NCBI RefSeq assembly: GCF_012034205.1
Contig: NZ_JAATEM010000010.1
Coordinates: 62,001 to 126,000 of the forward strand
DNA length: 64,000 bases
Direction: 5' to 3'
Origin: Streptomyces composti
Lineage (GTDB): Bacteria; Actinomycetota; Actinomycetes; Streptomycetales; Streptomycetaceae
Notes under the pieces: generated by a model
Seen by the model: the letters and a program-made list of their open reading frames with translations, nothing else
Database searches by the model: none
What the model was told of the DNA's origin: nothing
Position numbers and translations under genes: made by a program
Shown: piece after piece, positions 1 to 8,058 of the stretch
How positions within the stretch are numbered: the stretch's first letter is position 1
Layout of the letters: every line of letters starts with the position of its first letter

Positions 1-2
1 CC

Positions 3-788
3 CCGCCGCCCCGGCGGAGCAACCGGGCGGCCACCTTCGCCGTCGTGGCGTCCGCCACCGTGGTCGTGGCGTGTGCGGCCGTCGCCGGCTACGTACTGCT
101 GGGGGACGGCGAGGGAAGCGATCCGGGTCCCGCGCCCGCTCCGCCCACGCAGTCCGGGAGCCGGAGCCCGGCGGACTCCCGGGGCGAGGCCGGGCCGGAA
201 CCCCTGGTCCGCGGCTGGAAGGTCGTGGTGAACCAGGACCGGGGCATCGTCTTCGACGTTCCGCCGGAGTGGGATCCGCAGTCCGCGGACTGGATCCGGT
301 ACACGGCCGAGAACGACGACCCCGACGAGAAACCGCTCGTCGCCATGCGCGCCCCGGCGCATCTCAAAGAGAAGTGGTGCACCTCGGACGAGAACCGGGA
401 CGGGTCGGTGGAGGACACCCCGCTGGCGAGCGTGGGCACCAGGGGGAACAGCGGCGCCGCCGACCCCCGTGAGGCCGCCTCGGAGGATTCCCGGGCCTGG
501 GTGTACGGGGAGTACGCCCAGCCGGACCGCGGCAAGGTCGCATCAGGTCGCGCGGAGAACTTCACCACCCGGTCAGGACTTTCCGGGACGCTGGCCTCCG
601 CCTATTCCACAGGTGTGAACAGCACGAAGAAGTGCGCCTCGGACGGCAAGGCGTGGACCTTCGCCTTCCGGGACTCCGAGGGCGAGGTCATGTCCGTTTC
701 GCTGGTCGGTGCGGCGAAGGTGCCCGGAGAGGTCAGCGAGGCCACCGTGCGAAAGATCATGAGTACCGTGCGCCTGAAATCCGGCTGA
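3..788 (+). CDS. Membrane-anchored extracytoplasmic protein, 5' end cut by window
   Basis: The reading frame is open from the first bases, and a GTG at 45 lies inside a hydrophobic segment, so the true start is upstream of the window. What is visible is one transmembrane helix (about the first 35 codons), a Pro/Ser-rich linker, and a soluble domain of roughly 190 residues that ends in a run resembling small Streptomyces lipoprotein-like domains (Val-rich strand, then a final 'IMSTVRL' segment). Two cysteines, in 'WCTSD' and 'KKCAS', could form a disulfide outside the cell. I do not recognise a family and propose no function. It reads toward ask but is separated from it by a minus-strand gene, so it is not in that operon. 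Confidence 0.7.
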   Translation, partial: PPPRRSNRAATFAVVASATVVVACAAVAGYVLLGDGEGSDPGPAPAPPTQSGSRSPADSRGEAGPEPLVRGWKVVVNQDRGIVFDVPPEWDPQSADWIRYTAENDDPDEKPLVAMRAPAHLKEKWCTSDENRDGSVEDTPLASVGTRGNSGAADPREAASEDSRAWVYGEYAQPDRGKVASGRAENFTTRSGLSGTLASAYSTGVNSTKKCASDGKAWTFAFRDSEGEVMSVSLVGAAKVPGEVSEATVRKIMSTVRLKSG

Positions 789-830
789 TCTCTCCGGACG
801 GAGAGGGCAACGTCAGGCGCGTCAAGGCGT

Positions 831-1136
831 TCAGGGGTCCGACGGCGCTCCCGAGAAAACAGGATCGCCGGTTGCGGCATGCGGAGGCGGGATGATCGGC
901 AGGCCGTCCTCAGGTTCCGACCATGTGGGCGTGGGATCGGAGGGGTGCGCGAACGGCCCGGCGTGGTGGTACATGAGCAGCATCACCACCCCCGCGACCA
1001 GCACGGATATGACGGTCAGGGCGCAGCCGACGGGGTTGCGCGGGTTGTACTCGTAGTTGCTCGTGCCCCACTTGCTGCGCCTGAACACGGGTTCGTCCTC
1101 GTCGAAGTACACAGGCGGGAGCGTATGCGTGCGCAT
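831..1136 (-). CDS. Small single-pass membrane protein
   Basis: A 101-residue protein starting at ATG 1136, behind a weak G-rich ribosome site. The N-terminal 35 residues are polar and acidic ('FDEDEPVFRR'), residues about 37-57 form one hydrophobic helix, and the remaining 44 residues are Pro-rich and probably lie outside the membrane. The frame stays open far upstream through ask on the opposite strand, but that part is a shadow. The hydrophobic pattern and GC-rich third positions support only the last 101 codons. It is divergent from ask across about 230 bp. No family was recognised; small proteins of this shape occur beside ask in other Streptomyces as I recall. Confidence 0.55.
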   Translation of the reverse strand: MRTHTLPPVYFDEDEPVFRRSKWGTSNYEYNPRNPVGCALTVISVLVAGVVMLLMYHHAGPFAHPSDPTPTWSEPEDGLPIIPPPHAATGDPVFSGAPSDP

Positions 1137-1289
1137 CGGGCGCCCGTCCCGGGCCGCCTGCGCGACACGGTTTGTGTGACACAGGTCGCTTTTCCGAGTG
1201 GTCTTGGCCGCCCTGGGCATGAGCCCTGCTGCACGGGTGCCCGGATGTCTCACGATGCGATACCGCAAAGGGGAAATTCGGACGCTCGT

Positions 1290-1295
1290 TAGACT
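1290..1295 (+). promoter_or_regulatory. Candidate -10 box for ask-asd
   Basis: TAGACT lies about 70 nt before the ask GTG and matches the TANNNT pattern of Streptomyces vegetative promoters. I see no convincing -35 hexamer. Confidence 0.35.
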
Positions 1296-1364
1296 GACTG
1301 CCGACCGCGGCCTGCACACATGTGTACGGACCGTGGAAAACGACGGACTGAGCGAGGAGCGCAC

Positions 1365-2642
1365 GTGGGCCTTGTCGTGCAGAAGTACGGAGGCTCCTCC
1401 GTAGCCGATGCCGAAGGCATCAAGCGCGTCGCCAAGAGGATCGTGGAAGCCAAGAAGAACGGCCACCAGGTGGTCGCCGTGGTTTCCGCGATGGGCGACA
1501 CGACGGACGAGCTGATCGATCTCGCCGAGCAGGTTTCCCCGATGCCTGCCGGGCGCGAGCTCGACATGCTGCTGACCGCCGGAGAGCGGATCTCCATGGC
1601 ACTGCTGGCCATGGCGATCAAGAACCTGGGCCACAACGCCCAGAGCTTCACCGGCAGCCAGGCAGGTGTCATCACCGACTCGGTCCACAACAAAGCCCGC
1701 ATCATCGATGTCACGCCGGGCCGGATCCAGGCCTCGGTGGACGAGGGCAACATCGCCATCGTCGCCGGGTTCCAGGGCGTCAGCCAGGACACCAAGGACA
1801 TCACCACCCTCGGGCGGGGCGGGTCCGACACCACGGCCGTGGCGCTCGCCGCAGCGCTCGACGCCGAGGTGTGCGAGATCTACACCGACGTCGACGGTGT
1901 GTTCACCGCCGACCCGCGCGTGGTGAAGAAGGCCCGGAAGATCGACTGGATCTCGTTCGAGGACATGCTCGAACTGGCCGCCTCCGGGTCGAAGGTGCTG
2001 CTCCACCGCTGCGTGGAGTACGCCCGCCGGTACAACATCCCGATCCACGTCCGCTCCAGCTTCAGCGGCCTTCAGGGCACGTGGGTCAGCAGCGAGCCGA
2101 TCAAGCAAGGGGACAAGCAGGTGGAGCAGGCCATCATCTCCGGTGTCGCGCACGACACCTCCGAGGCCAAGATCACGGTCGTCGGCGTGCCGGACAAGCC
2201 GGGCGAGGCGGCCTCGATCTTCCGCGCCATCGCCGACGCCGAGATCAACATCGACATGGTGGTGCAGAACGTCTCCGCCGCGTCCACCGGGCTGACGGAC
2301 ATCACGTTCACGCTGCCCAAGACCGACGGCCGCAAGGCCATCGACGCCCTGGAGCGGACCAAGGCCGCCATCGGCTTCGACTCGCTGCGCTACGACGACC
2401 AGATCGGCAAGATCTCCCTGGTCGGCGCGGGCATGAAGACCAACCCGGGTGTCACGGCCGACTTCTTCACCGCGCTCAGCGACGCCGGGGTGAACATCGA
2501 GCTGATCTCGACCTCCGAGATCCGCATCTCGGTCGTCACGCGCAAGGACGACGTGCAGGAGGCCGTGCGCGCCGTGCACACCGCCTTCGGACTGGACTCC
2601 GACAGCGACGAGGCCGTCGTCTACGGAGGCACCGGCCGCTGA
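1365..2642 (+). CDS. ask: Aspartate kinase (alpha subunit)
   Basis: This enzyme phosphorylates L-aspartate, the first step toward lysine, threonine, methionine and diaminopimelate. GTG 1365 was chosen because GAGGAG sits 5 nt upstream and the product then begins with the family start 'VVQKYGGSS'. The 425 residues comprise an amino-acid kinase domain (about 1-245, K7 in KYGGSS, 'RGGSDTTA' at 151-158) and two ACT domains (about 265-425). Residues equivalent to the Corynebacterium feedback positions Ser301 and Thr311 are both kept (S304 in QNVS, T314 in TDITF), so the enzyme should still be inhibited by lysine plus threonine. Its TGA overlaps the asd ATG, indicating translational coupling. Confidence 0.97.
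   Translation: MGLVVQKYGGSSVADAEGIKRVAKRIVEAKKNGHQVVAVVSAMGDTTDELIDLAEQVSPMPAGRELDMLLTAGERISMALLAMAIKNLGHNAQSFTGSQAGVITDSVHNKARIIDVTPGRIQASVDEGNIAIVAGFQGVSQDTKDITTLGRGGSDTTAVALAAALDAEVCEIYTDVDGVFTADPRVVKKARKIDWISFEDMLELAASGSKVLLHRCVEYARRYNIPIHVRSSFSGLQGTWVSSEPIKQGDKQVEQAIISGVAHDTSEAKITVVGVPDKPGEAASIFRAIADAEINIDMVVQNVSAASTGLTDITFTLPKTDGRKAIDALERTKAAIGFDSLRYDDQIGKISLVGAGMKTNPGVTADFFTALSDAGVNIELISTSEIRISVVTRKDDVQEAVRAVHTAFGLDSDSDEAVVYGGTGR
2121..2642 (+). CDS. ask: Internal in-frame start: aspartate kinase beta subunit
   Basis: GTG 2121 (Val253 of the alpha chain, in '[10 protein letters not shown]') is preceded by AAGGGG at 2107-2112. It falls at the position where the Corynebacterium lysC beta subunit begins ('VEEAVLTG'). 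Class II aspartate kinases of actinomycetes are alpha2-beta2 complexes in which beta is the separately translated regulatory C-terminus. The product would be 173 residues containing only the two ACT domains. The position match is seen directly; use of the start is inferred. Confidence 0.55.
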   Translation: MEQAIISGVAHDTSEAKITVVGVPDKPGEAASIFRAIADAEINIDMVVQNVSAASTGLTDITFTLPKTDGRKAIDALERTKAAIGFDSLRYDDQIGKISLVGAGMKTNPGVTADFFTALSDAGVNIELISTSEIRISVVTRKDDVQEAVRAVHTAFGLDSDSDEAVVYGGTGR

Positions 2643-3715
2643 TGGCCGGAACCGGACGACCCGGCGGGGTCGTGCGACCGACGCTCGCGGTCGTGGGTGC
2701 GACCGGTGCCGTCGGCACGGTCATGCTGCAGATCCTGTCCCAGCGGAAGGACATCTGGGGCGAGATCCGACTGCTCGCCTCATCGCGCTCGGCCGGCCGC
2801 AAGCTGGCCGTGCGCGGTGAGGAGGTCGAGGTCCTGGCGCTCACCGAGGAGGCCTTCGACGGCGTCGACATCGCCTTGTTCGACGTGCCCGACGAGGTCG
2901 CGGGCCAGTGGGCGCCCGTCGCCGCCGCGCGCGGTGCGGTGGTGATCGACACCTCCTGCGTCTTCCGCATGGACGACGAGGTGCCGCTCGTCGTCCCCGA
3001 GGTCAATCCGCACGCGGCGCGGCTGCGGCCGCGGGGCATCATCGCCAACCCCGACTGCACCACCCTGTCGATGATCGTCGCCCTGGGCGCCCTGCACGCC
3101 GAGTTCGGCCTGCGCGAGCTGGTCGTCTCCGCCTGCCAGGCCGCCAGCGGCGCCGGGCACGCCGGCGTGCGGACCCTGCGCGAACAGCTGTCCCTGGTCG
3201 CCGGCACCGAGCTGGGCACCAGCCCGGGCGATGTGCGGCGGGCCGTGGGCGACAACACCGGGCCCTTCCCGGAGCCGGTGGCGCTGAACGTGGTGCCCTG
3301 GGCGGGGACGGTGCGGGAGGACGGCTGGTCCTCCGAGGAGATCAAGGTCCGCGAGGAGACCCGCAAGATCCTCGGCCTGGCGAACCTCCCGGTGGCCGTG
3401 ACCTGCGTACGGGTGCCGGTGGTCACCACGCACTCGTGCACTGTGCACGCCCGCTTCGAGAACGAGGTCACCGTCGACCGGGCCCGCGAGATCCTGGCCA
3501 CGGCACCGGGAGTGGTGCTGTGCGACAACCCGGCCGCGGCCGAGTTCCCCACGCCCGTCGACGCGGTCGGCACCGACCCCACGTGGGTGGGGCGGGTGCG
3601 CAGGGCGCTGGACGACCCGACCGCGCTGGAACTGTTCGTCTGCGGGGACAACTTGCGCAAGGGGTCGGCCCTGAACACCGTGCAGATCGCCGAGCTGGTG
3701 GCCGGCGAGAGCTAG
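2642..3715 (+). CDS. asd: Aspartate-semialdehyde dehydrogenase
   Basis: This NADPH-dependent enzyme reduces aspartyl phosphate to aspartate semialdehyde, directly after ask. The ATG overlaps the ask stop (TGATG). The 357 residues carry the Rossmann motif 'VVGATGAVGTVML' near residue 17, catalytic Cys139, Gln166 in 'CQAASGAG', and the His of 'VTTHS' near 264. Three conserved spots differ from most bacterial enzymes as I know them: 'NPDCTT' instead of NPNCTT, 'DTSCVFRM' instead of DNSSAFRM or similar, and 'SACQAA' instead of SSYQA. The stop codon TAG is part of the target duplication of the downstream IS, so the protein is intact, but any readthrough transcript now enters the IS. Confidence 0.93.
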   Translation: MAGTGRPGGVVRPTLAVVGATGAVGTVMLQILSQRKDIWGEIRLLASSRSAGRKLAVRGEEVEVLALTEEAFDGVDIALFDVPDEVAGQWAPVAAARGAVVIDTSCVFRMDDEVPLVVPEVNPHAARLRPRGIIANPDCTTLSMIVALGALHAEFGLRELVVSACQAASGAGHAGVRTLREQLSLVAGTELGTSPGDVRRAVGDNTGPFPEPVALNVVPWAGTVREDGWSSEEIKVREETRKILGLANLPVAVTCVRVPVVTTHSCTVHARFENEVTVDRAREILATAPGVVLCDNPAAAEFPTPVDAVGTDPTWVGRVRRALDDPTALELFVCGDNLRKGSALNTVQIAELVAGES

Positions 3716-3731
3716 GTCGTGTCTTCAAATG
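3716..3731 (+). repeat. Left terminal inverted repeat of the IS
   Basis: The 16-bp left end shares the perfect core GTCTTCAAATG with the right end. CTAG precedes it directly. Confidence 0.9.
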
Positions 3732-3756
3732 ATCTTGAGTAGTGGATCATGGTGGG

Positions 3757-4589
3757 GTGATACGTCGCCATGAACTGTCCGATGCTGAGTGGGACTTCGT
3801 CCGGCCGCTGCTGCCCGAGTCCTTGCGGGGGCGGAAGCGGTTGGACGACCGCACCGTGCTCAACGGGATCGTGTGGAAGTTCCGGACCGGCACCGCTTGG
3901 CGGGATGTGCCCGAGCGGTACGGTCCGTGGCACACGCTGCACACCCGCTTCCGCCGCTGGGCCCTGGACGGCACCTTCGAGCGGATGCTCCGTGCCGCCC
4001 AGGCACGGGCGGATGCGGCCGGGGACATCGACTGGCTGGTGTCGGTCGACTCCACGGTCGTGCGGGCCCACCAGCACGCCGCCGGAGCCCGAAAAGGGGG
4101 CTCCGCAGCCCCGGCCTCGGACGCTCCCGGGGTGGCCTGACCAGCAAGATTCACCTGGCCTGCGACGCCTTTGGCCGCCCGCTCGCCTTCACGGTCACGG
4201 GTGGGAACACCAACGACTGCACCCAGTTCACGGCCGTGATGGAGGAGATCCGGGTGCCCCGCATCGGACCGGGACGGCCCCGCGTGCGGCCCGCCCACGT
4301 ACTCGGCGACAAGGGCTACAGCTCCAGGGCCATCCGGACCTGGCTGCGACGCCGGGGCATCAGCCACACCATCCCCGAGCGATCCGACCAGGTCCGCAAC
4401 CGGCTCCGGCGTGGCAGCCGAGGAGGGCGCCCGCCAGTCTTCGACAAGCAGCTCTACAAGCGGCGCAACGTGGTGGAACGGTGCTTCAACCGCCTGAAGC
4501 AGTGGCGCGGTATCGCGACCCGCTACGACAAGACCGCCGAGTCCTACCAAGCAGCCGTCACCCTCGCATCGCTGCTGATGTGGACGTGA
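3757..4589 (+). CDS. IS5-family DDE transposase made by -1 frameshifting
   Basis: Two overlapping frames encode one transposase. The first runs from about 3757 (GTG; 3742 is an alternative) to the stop at 4138-4140, and holds the N-terminal DUF4096-like half ('LSDAEWDFVRPLLP', 'WRDVPERYGPWHT') and the first catalytic Asp in 'VSVDSTVVRAH'. The second frame holds 'GRSRGGLTSKIHL', the second Asp in 'LGDKGYSS' and the Glu in 'NVVERCFNRLKQWR'. They join by a -1 shift in the A4G5 run at 4092-4100 (CGA AAA GGG GGC), a slippery sequence typical of this IS group. All three catalytic residues are present, so a functional transposase is plausible. The frame break could instead be a decayed gene, but the run fits programmed shifting. 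Confidence 0.88.
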
Positions 4590-4605
4590 CATTTGAAGAC
4601 AACTC
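4590..4605 (-). repeat. Right terminal inverted repeat of the IS
   Basis: The right end overlaps the last base of the transposase stop codon region and is followed directly by the second CTAG copy. Confidence 0.9.
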
Positions 4606-4609
4606 CTAG

Positions 4610-4921
4610 CCCTGCCTCGGTCCGGGAGGCGAAGCATCCCGCCCTGGTCCGGCCCGTCAGGCGGAAAAATTGTGCTCAGCACTAAGATCCCATGTCGGGC
4701 CTGTGTAAATTTGCCTCCCCGTTCTCCGCAACCGCGCGGAGGGCGGGGAGCGTCTATGCGGTCACCCTTTCCGGTGCGTGGGGACGCCTGGAACCGGGCG
4801 TGGGGACGCCCGTCATGACGCGACATAGGGGATGAGCGGGGCACATGAGGGCAAAGGACGTCGGTGCACGAGTGACGCCCGGCACGTACAACCCTTTCGG
4901 GGGGAAACGTGTCCAACTTGC
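4610..4921. other. Gene-free stretch between IS and sigma factor
   Basis: This is the original asd downstream region, displaced by the IS. It holds a relatively AT-rich patch at 4665-4712 (AAAAATTG, TGTAAATTTG), a long hairpin at 4715-4750 and the presumed promoter and leader of the sigma factor gene. I see no convincing coding frame. Confidence 0.6.
4715..4750. terminator. Hairpin, probably the former asd terminator
   Basis: Nested arms CTCCCCG/CGGGGAG and CTCCGC/GCGGAG form a stem-loop about 100 nt beyond the restored CTAG site. There is no U-tract, as is usual in Streptomyces. Confidence 0.5.
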
Positions 4922-5590
4922 GTGGCTGAGGTACTCGACTTCACAGCGCCGCCTGGCTTGGGCCTGCGCCCCCGCCAGGCCGTCCGACCCCGTCTGGCCG
5001 GGTCGCCCGGTGGCATGCCGGTGATCGCGCCGATGCCAGCAGCGCGGCCGGCCCGCCTCCCCAACCAGCGTGACGGCGCCGACGAGGCAGTGGCGGCCGG
5101 AACGACCGTCGACCACCTCACCGAGACCTACCGGGCCCACTACCGGTCGCTGCTCGGTCTCGCCGCGCTCCTGCTCGACGACACCGCCTCCTGCGAGGAC
5201 GTCGTCCAGGAGGCGTTCATCCGGGTGCACTCCGCCCGCAAGCGCGTCCGCGACCCGGAGAAGACCCTGGCGTATCTGCGCCAGACCGTCGTCAACCTCT
5301 CCCGATCCGCGCTGCGCCGCCGCATCCTGGGGCTGAAGCTGCTGTCAAAGCCGATGCCGGACATGGCGAGCGCGGAGGAGGGGGCCTATGAGCAGCTCGA
5401 GCGCGACTCCCTCATCCAGGCGATGAAGGGGCTGCAGCGCCGCCAGCGCGAGGTGCTGGTGCTGCGCTACTTCGCCGACATGACCGAGGCCCAGGTCGCC
5501 GAGACCCTCGGCATCTCGCTGGGCTCGGTCAAGGCGTACGGTTCGCGGGGCATCGCGGCGTTGCGGCTGGCCATGGAGGCGCCGGCATGA
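4922..5590 (+). CDS. ECF-type RNA polymerase sigma factor
   Basis: The 222-residue protein has a region 2 around residues 65-108 ('TYRAHYRSLLGLA', 'CEDVVQEAFIRVH') and a region 4 helix-turn-helix at about 165-216 ('QREVLVLRYFADM', 'VAETLGISLGSVKAYGSRG'). GTG 4922 is the first in-frame start after the upstream gap. A later ATG at 5015 (Met32) would give a 191-residue protein without the Pro-rich leader and cannot be excluded. Its TGA overlaps the ATG of the next gene, which encodes a membrane protein with a cytoplasmic N-terminus, the arrangement expected for a sigma/anti-sigma pair. The target promoters are unknown. Confidence 0.88.
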   Translation: MAEVLDFTAPPGLGLRPRQAVRPRLAGSPGGMPVIAPMPAARPARLPNQRDGADEAVAAGTTVDHLTETYRAHYRSLLGLAALLLDDTASCEDVVQEAFIRVHSARKRVRDPEKTLAYLRQTVVNLSRSALRRRILGLKLLSKPMPDMASAEEGAYEQLERDSLIQAMKGLQRRQREVLVLRYFADMTEAQVAETLGISLGSVKAYGSRGIAALRLAMEAPA

Positions 5591-7047
5591 GCAACGGCAG
5601 CACCGCCCGGCCCGAGGGCACGGGGCCGGAGCACCGCCCGGAGGAGACAGGACCCGAGCACCGGCCCGAGGGCACAGCGCCCGAGCAGGAGCGCGAACCT
5701 GCTGCGTCCGTCGGGGCTGAGCGGGAGAGCGAACCCACCGCGTCCGACGAGGCTGAGCGGGAGCGCGAGTCCGCTGTGGCGGAAAGTGCCGAGCGGGAGG
5801 GCGAGTCCGCCGCGTCCGACGAGGCCGGGCAGGAGGGCGAGTCTGCTGCGTCGGCCGGGGCTGAGCGGGAGCGCGAGTCTGCTGCGCCCGACGAGACTGA
5901 GCGGGAGGGCGAGCCTGCTGCGCCCGACGAGGCCGGGCGGGAGCGGGAACCCACGTCGCTTCGGGGGCCCCGGGCCGACGAAACGCACGCTGGGAACGGA
6001 GCAGGGAACGACGGCCTTGACGACCAGGGCCCCGAGGGGCTCGGCGCGGACGAGCAGAAACTGCGCGAGCTGCTGCACCGGGCGGTGCAGCAGGTCGAGC
6101 CGAGTGACGGCACCCTGGAGTATCTGCGCCGCGCGGTCCCCGCCCGCCGGGCCCGCAAGCGCCAGGCGATGATCGGCATGGCCGCCGCCGCCCTCTTCGT
6201 GGGCACTGCCGTCCCGGCCCTCGTGCACGTCTCCAACAGGACCGGCTCCGACGCCAACCCCTCCGCCGTCGGCCACGCTTCCCAGACCCAGGGCGGCACC
6301 GGCGACGCCGTGGGCGGCGCGGGCGGCGAGACCACCGCCGGCGGCTCCTCCGACGAGGCCGGCAGGGGCGGCAAGGGGAAGGGCGAGGACAAGGAGAAGG
6401 GCACCGGCCCCGGCGCCACCCAGGGCGCCACCGAGGGCACCGGCCCCTCCGCCGGCACCACCGCCGAGGCCCCCGCCTGCACCAGCGCCGACCTCGGTCC
6501 CGCGGTCGCCACCAGCGCCGCCCCCGACTCCACCGGCGCCGTCTACGGCTCCTTCCGGGTCAGCAACATCTCCGGCGACAGCTGCACGGTCACCGGCCCC
6601 GGCGGTGTGACCGTCACCCCGGCGGGCGCGGCCGACCGGGCGAGGATCGGCGCCTCGCGCCATGTCGCGGGCGACCCGGCCGCCGCGCTGCCGGACCCCT
6701 CCCTGGAGGTGCCGCAGCTGGTGCTCAAGCCGGGCGAGGCCTACGAGGTGAAGTTCGCCTGGGTGCCCACCGAGACCTGCCCCACCCCCGGTGACTCCTC
6801 CGGCGGTTCCACGGGCGGCCCCACCACCGACCCGTCGCCCACCGACGAGCCGGGGCAGGACAGCGAGGGGGCGACCACGGGCGGCGACACCGGCACCGCC
6901 GCTCAGATGCTCAGGGCGGACGGCCCGGCCGACGGCAGCGTCACGGTCACCTACACGCCTGCGACGGGCAGCGGTTCCGCGTCGGCCGTGGTGGGCAAGG
7001 CCTGCGCCGGCTCGGTCTACTGGACGGGCTTGCTGACGGCGACCTGA
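5587..7047 (+). CDS. Membrane protein, probable anti-sigma partner with repeat-rich N-terminus
   Basis: The 486-residue product is coupled to the sigma gene by an ATGA overlap. Residues 1-125 are low-complexity, Glu-rich tandem repeats. Residues about 155-190 ('LRELLHRAVQQVEP', 'EYLRRAVPARRARKR') form a charged cytoplasmic segment just before a single transmembrane helix at about 195-213. The rest is a Gly/Thr-rich linker and an extracytoplasmic domain with beta-sandwich-like character and paired cysteines. There is no zinc-binding HxxxCxxC motif of classical ZAS anti-sigma factors, so the anti-sigma role rests on position and topology. The 3' end overlaps the convergent SURF1 gene by 31 bp. 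Confidence 0.8.
   Translation: MSNGSTARPEGTGPEHRPEETGPEHRPEGTAPEQEREPAASVGAERESEPTASDEAERERESAVAESAEREGESAASDEAGQEGESAASAGAERERESAAPDETEREGEPAAPDEAGREREPTSLRGPRADETHAGNGAGNDGLDDQGPEGLGADEQKLRELLHRAVQQVEPSDGTLEYLRRAVPARRARKRQAMIGMAAAALFVGTAVPALVHVSNRTGSDANPSAVGHASQTQGGTGDAVGGAGGETTAGGSSDEAGRGGKGKGEDKEKGTGPGATQGATEGTGPSAGTTAEAPACTSADLGPAVATSAAPDSTGAVYGSFRVSNISGDSCTVTGPGGVTVTPAGAADRARIGASRHVAGDPAAALPDPSLEVPQLVLKPGEAYEVKFAWVPTETCPTPGDSSGGSTGGPTTDPSPTDEPGQDSEGATTGGDTGTAAQMLRADGPADGSVTVTYTPATGSGSASAVVGKACAGSVYWTGLLTAT
5683..5934 (+). repeat. Seven 36-bp tandem repeats inside a coding region
   Basis: Seven in-frame 36-bp units encode 12-residue repeats of the type ERERESAASDEA (residues 33-116 of the membrane protein), followed by a partial eighth unit. 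A shorter, roughly 10-residue repeat ('PEGTGPEHR') precedes them. The units differ mainly at third positions and at Ser/Pro/Thr codons. Confidence 0.9.
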
Positions 7048-7934
7048 TCCTCGCCGGACGCGCCGGACGCGCCGGATCTCGCCGTCCCGCCGGACGCGCC
7101 GGGGCTCGCCGCACCGTCCGTCGCCGCGACGGTCCCGTTCGTCTCGACCGTACCGTTCTTCTCGTCGGCCGCCCCGTCCGGGACCAGCCCGAGCTGCGCG
7201 TCACGGGCGAACTCCAGCTCGCGGCGCAGCAGCCGGAACCACATGAACACCACGAAGCCCACGAAGGCGAACCACTCGGCGGTGTAGCCCAGGTTCTGGA
7301 AGGCCTTCAGGTCCAGCCCCGTGCCGCCCGGCGCGGTGGCCGGGACCGCCTTCATCCCGGAGTCGCCGCGGTTGAGCGTGACGTACGCGTCGTACACGTC
7401 GTAGGGCACCAGGTTCACCAGGGACGCCGCGCTGATCGCCGCCGTCTGTCCCTGCGGGAGCCCGCCGCGGGCGCTCACCCCGTTGTTGCCCGGGGTCTCG
7501 GAGGCCTGGAGCGCACCGGTCACGCTCACCTCGCCGGACGGGGGCGCGGGCACGTCCGCCGGGTCGGGCGTGCCGGGCAGCCAGCCGCGCACCACCGGCA
7601 GGGCCTTGCCGCCGTCCGTGCGCAGCAGCGTCAGCACATAGGTGCCCCGCTTGCCGTCCAGCTCGCGGTCCGGCACCAGCAGCTGCTCGTCGTAGCGCCC
7701 GCGCGCGGTGACCTGCTTGCCGGAGGTCTCCTTGGTCACCGGCAGCATCGCGTCCAGCGGCCGGGGGGCCTCGCTCCGGGCGGACGCCACCTGCTCCTCG
7801 GCCTTGCGGTGGCCGTCGACCCGGTCCTCGAACCGGCCGAGCTGCCAGGACCCCATGAAGATGCAGAAGGGGATGGCGAGCACCACGAAGAGGTTGATCC
7901 CCCACCACCGGGGGGTCAGCAGAAACCGGTACAC
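7017..7934 (-). CDS. SURF1 family cytochrome oxidase biogenesis protein
   Basis: The 305-residue protein has the SURF1 layout: a transmembrane helix at about 12-30 ending in 'WQLGR', a central extracytoplasmic domain ('VVRGWLPG' at 115-122), and a second helix at about 219-236 after 'NLGYTAEWFAF'. SURF1 proteins help assemble haem a-containing cytochrome c oxidase. A Gly/Ala/Thr-rich tail of about 50 residues follows the second helix. GTG 7934 is preceded by TACCGT six nt upstream, consistent with a leaderless transcript. The gene is divergent from the peptidase gene and convergent with the anti-sigma-like gene. Confidence 0.9.
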   Translation of the reverse strand: MYRFLLTPRWWGINLFVVLAIPFCIFMGSWQLGRFEDRVDGHRKAEEQVASARSEAPRPLDAMLPVTKETSGKQVTARGRYDEQLLVPDRELDGKRGTYVLTLLRTDGGKALPVVRGWLPGTPDPADVPAPPSGEVSVTGALQASETPGNNGVSARGGLPQGQTAAISAASLVNLVPYDVYDAYVTLNRGDSGMKAVPATAPGGTGLDLKAFQNLGYTAEWFAFVGFVVFMWFRLLRRELEFARDAQLGLVPDGAADEKNGTVETNGTVAATDGAASPGASGGTARSGASGASGEDQVAVSKPVQ

Positions 7935-8046
7935 ACCACAACGGTACGGGGCAGCCGCCGGCCGGGAACCGTGGGGGTCCTGGAGGGCTCGCGAAGGTTG
8001 TCCACAGGCCGGGCGGGGGTGGCGGTGCGATGTCCCTCCGAGCGGG

Positions 8047-8052
8047 CAGTAT
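8047..8052 (+). promoter_or_regulatory. -10 box, leaderless S9 peptidase transcript
   Basis: CAGTAT lies exactly six nt before the ATG at 8059 and no ribosome site is present, the usual picture of a leaderless Streptomyces mRNA. Confidence 0.5.
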
Positions 8053-8058
8053 GGCCCC

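Larger units (their letters stand above)
3716..4605 (+). mobile_element. IS5-family (IS427-like) insertion sequence, 890 bp
   Basis: The element is bounded by imperfect 16-bp inverted repeats (GTCGTGTCTTCAAATG at the left; GAGTTGTCTTCAAATG when the right end is read inward; 13 of 16 match). It is flanked by CTAG direct repeats at 3712-3715 and 4606-4609. CTAG target duplication and a two-frame DDE transposase are typical of the IS427 group of IS5. The left CTAG supplies the TAG stop of asd, so the insertion did not alter the protein. Both ends and both target copies are intact, which suggests a recent, possibly active copy. Confidence 0.93.

Noticed and set aside
1137..1364. Lysine riboswitch upstream of ask
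   Set aside because: The leader is only about 70 nt from the candidate -10 box, and I see no multi-helix structure of the required size.
831..2579. A 582-codon minus-strand frame over ask
   Set aside because: It is the antisense shadow of ask; only its last 101 codons (831-1136) lie outside ask and have protein-like composition.
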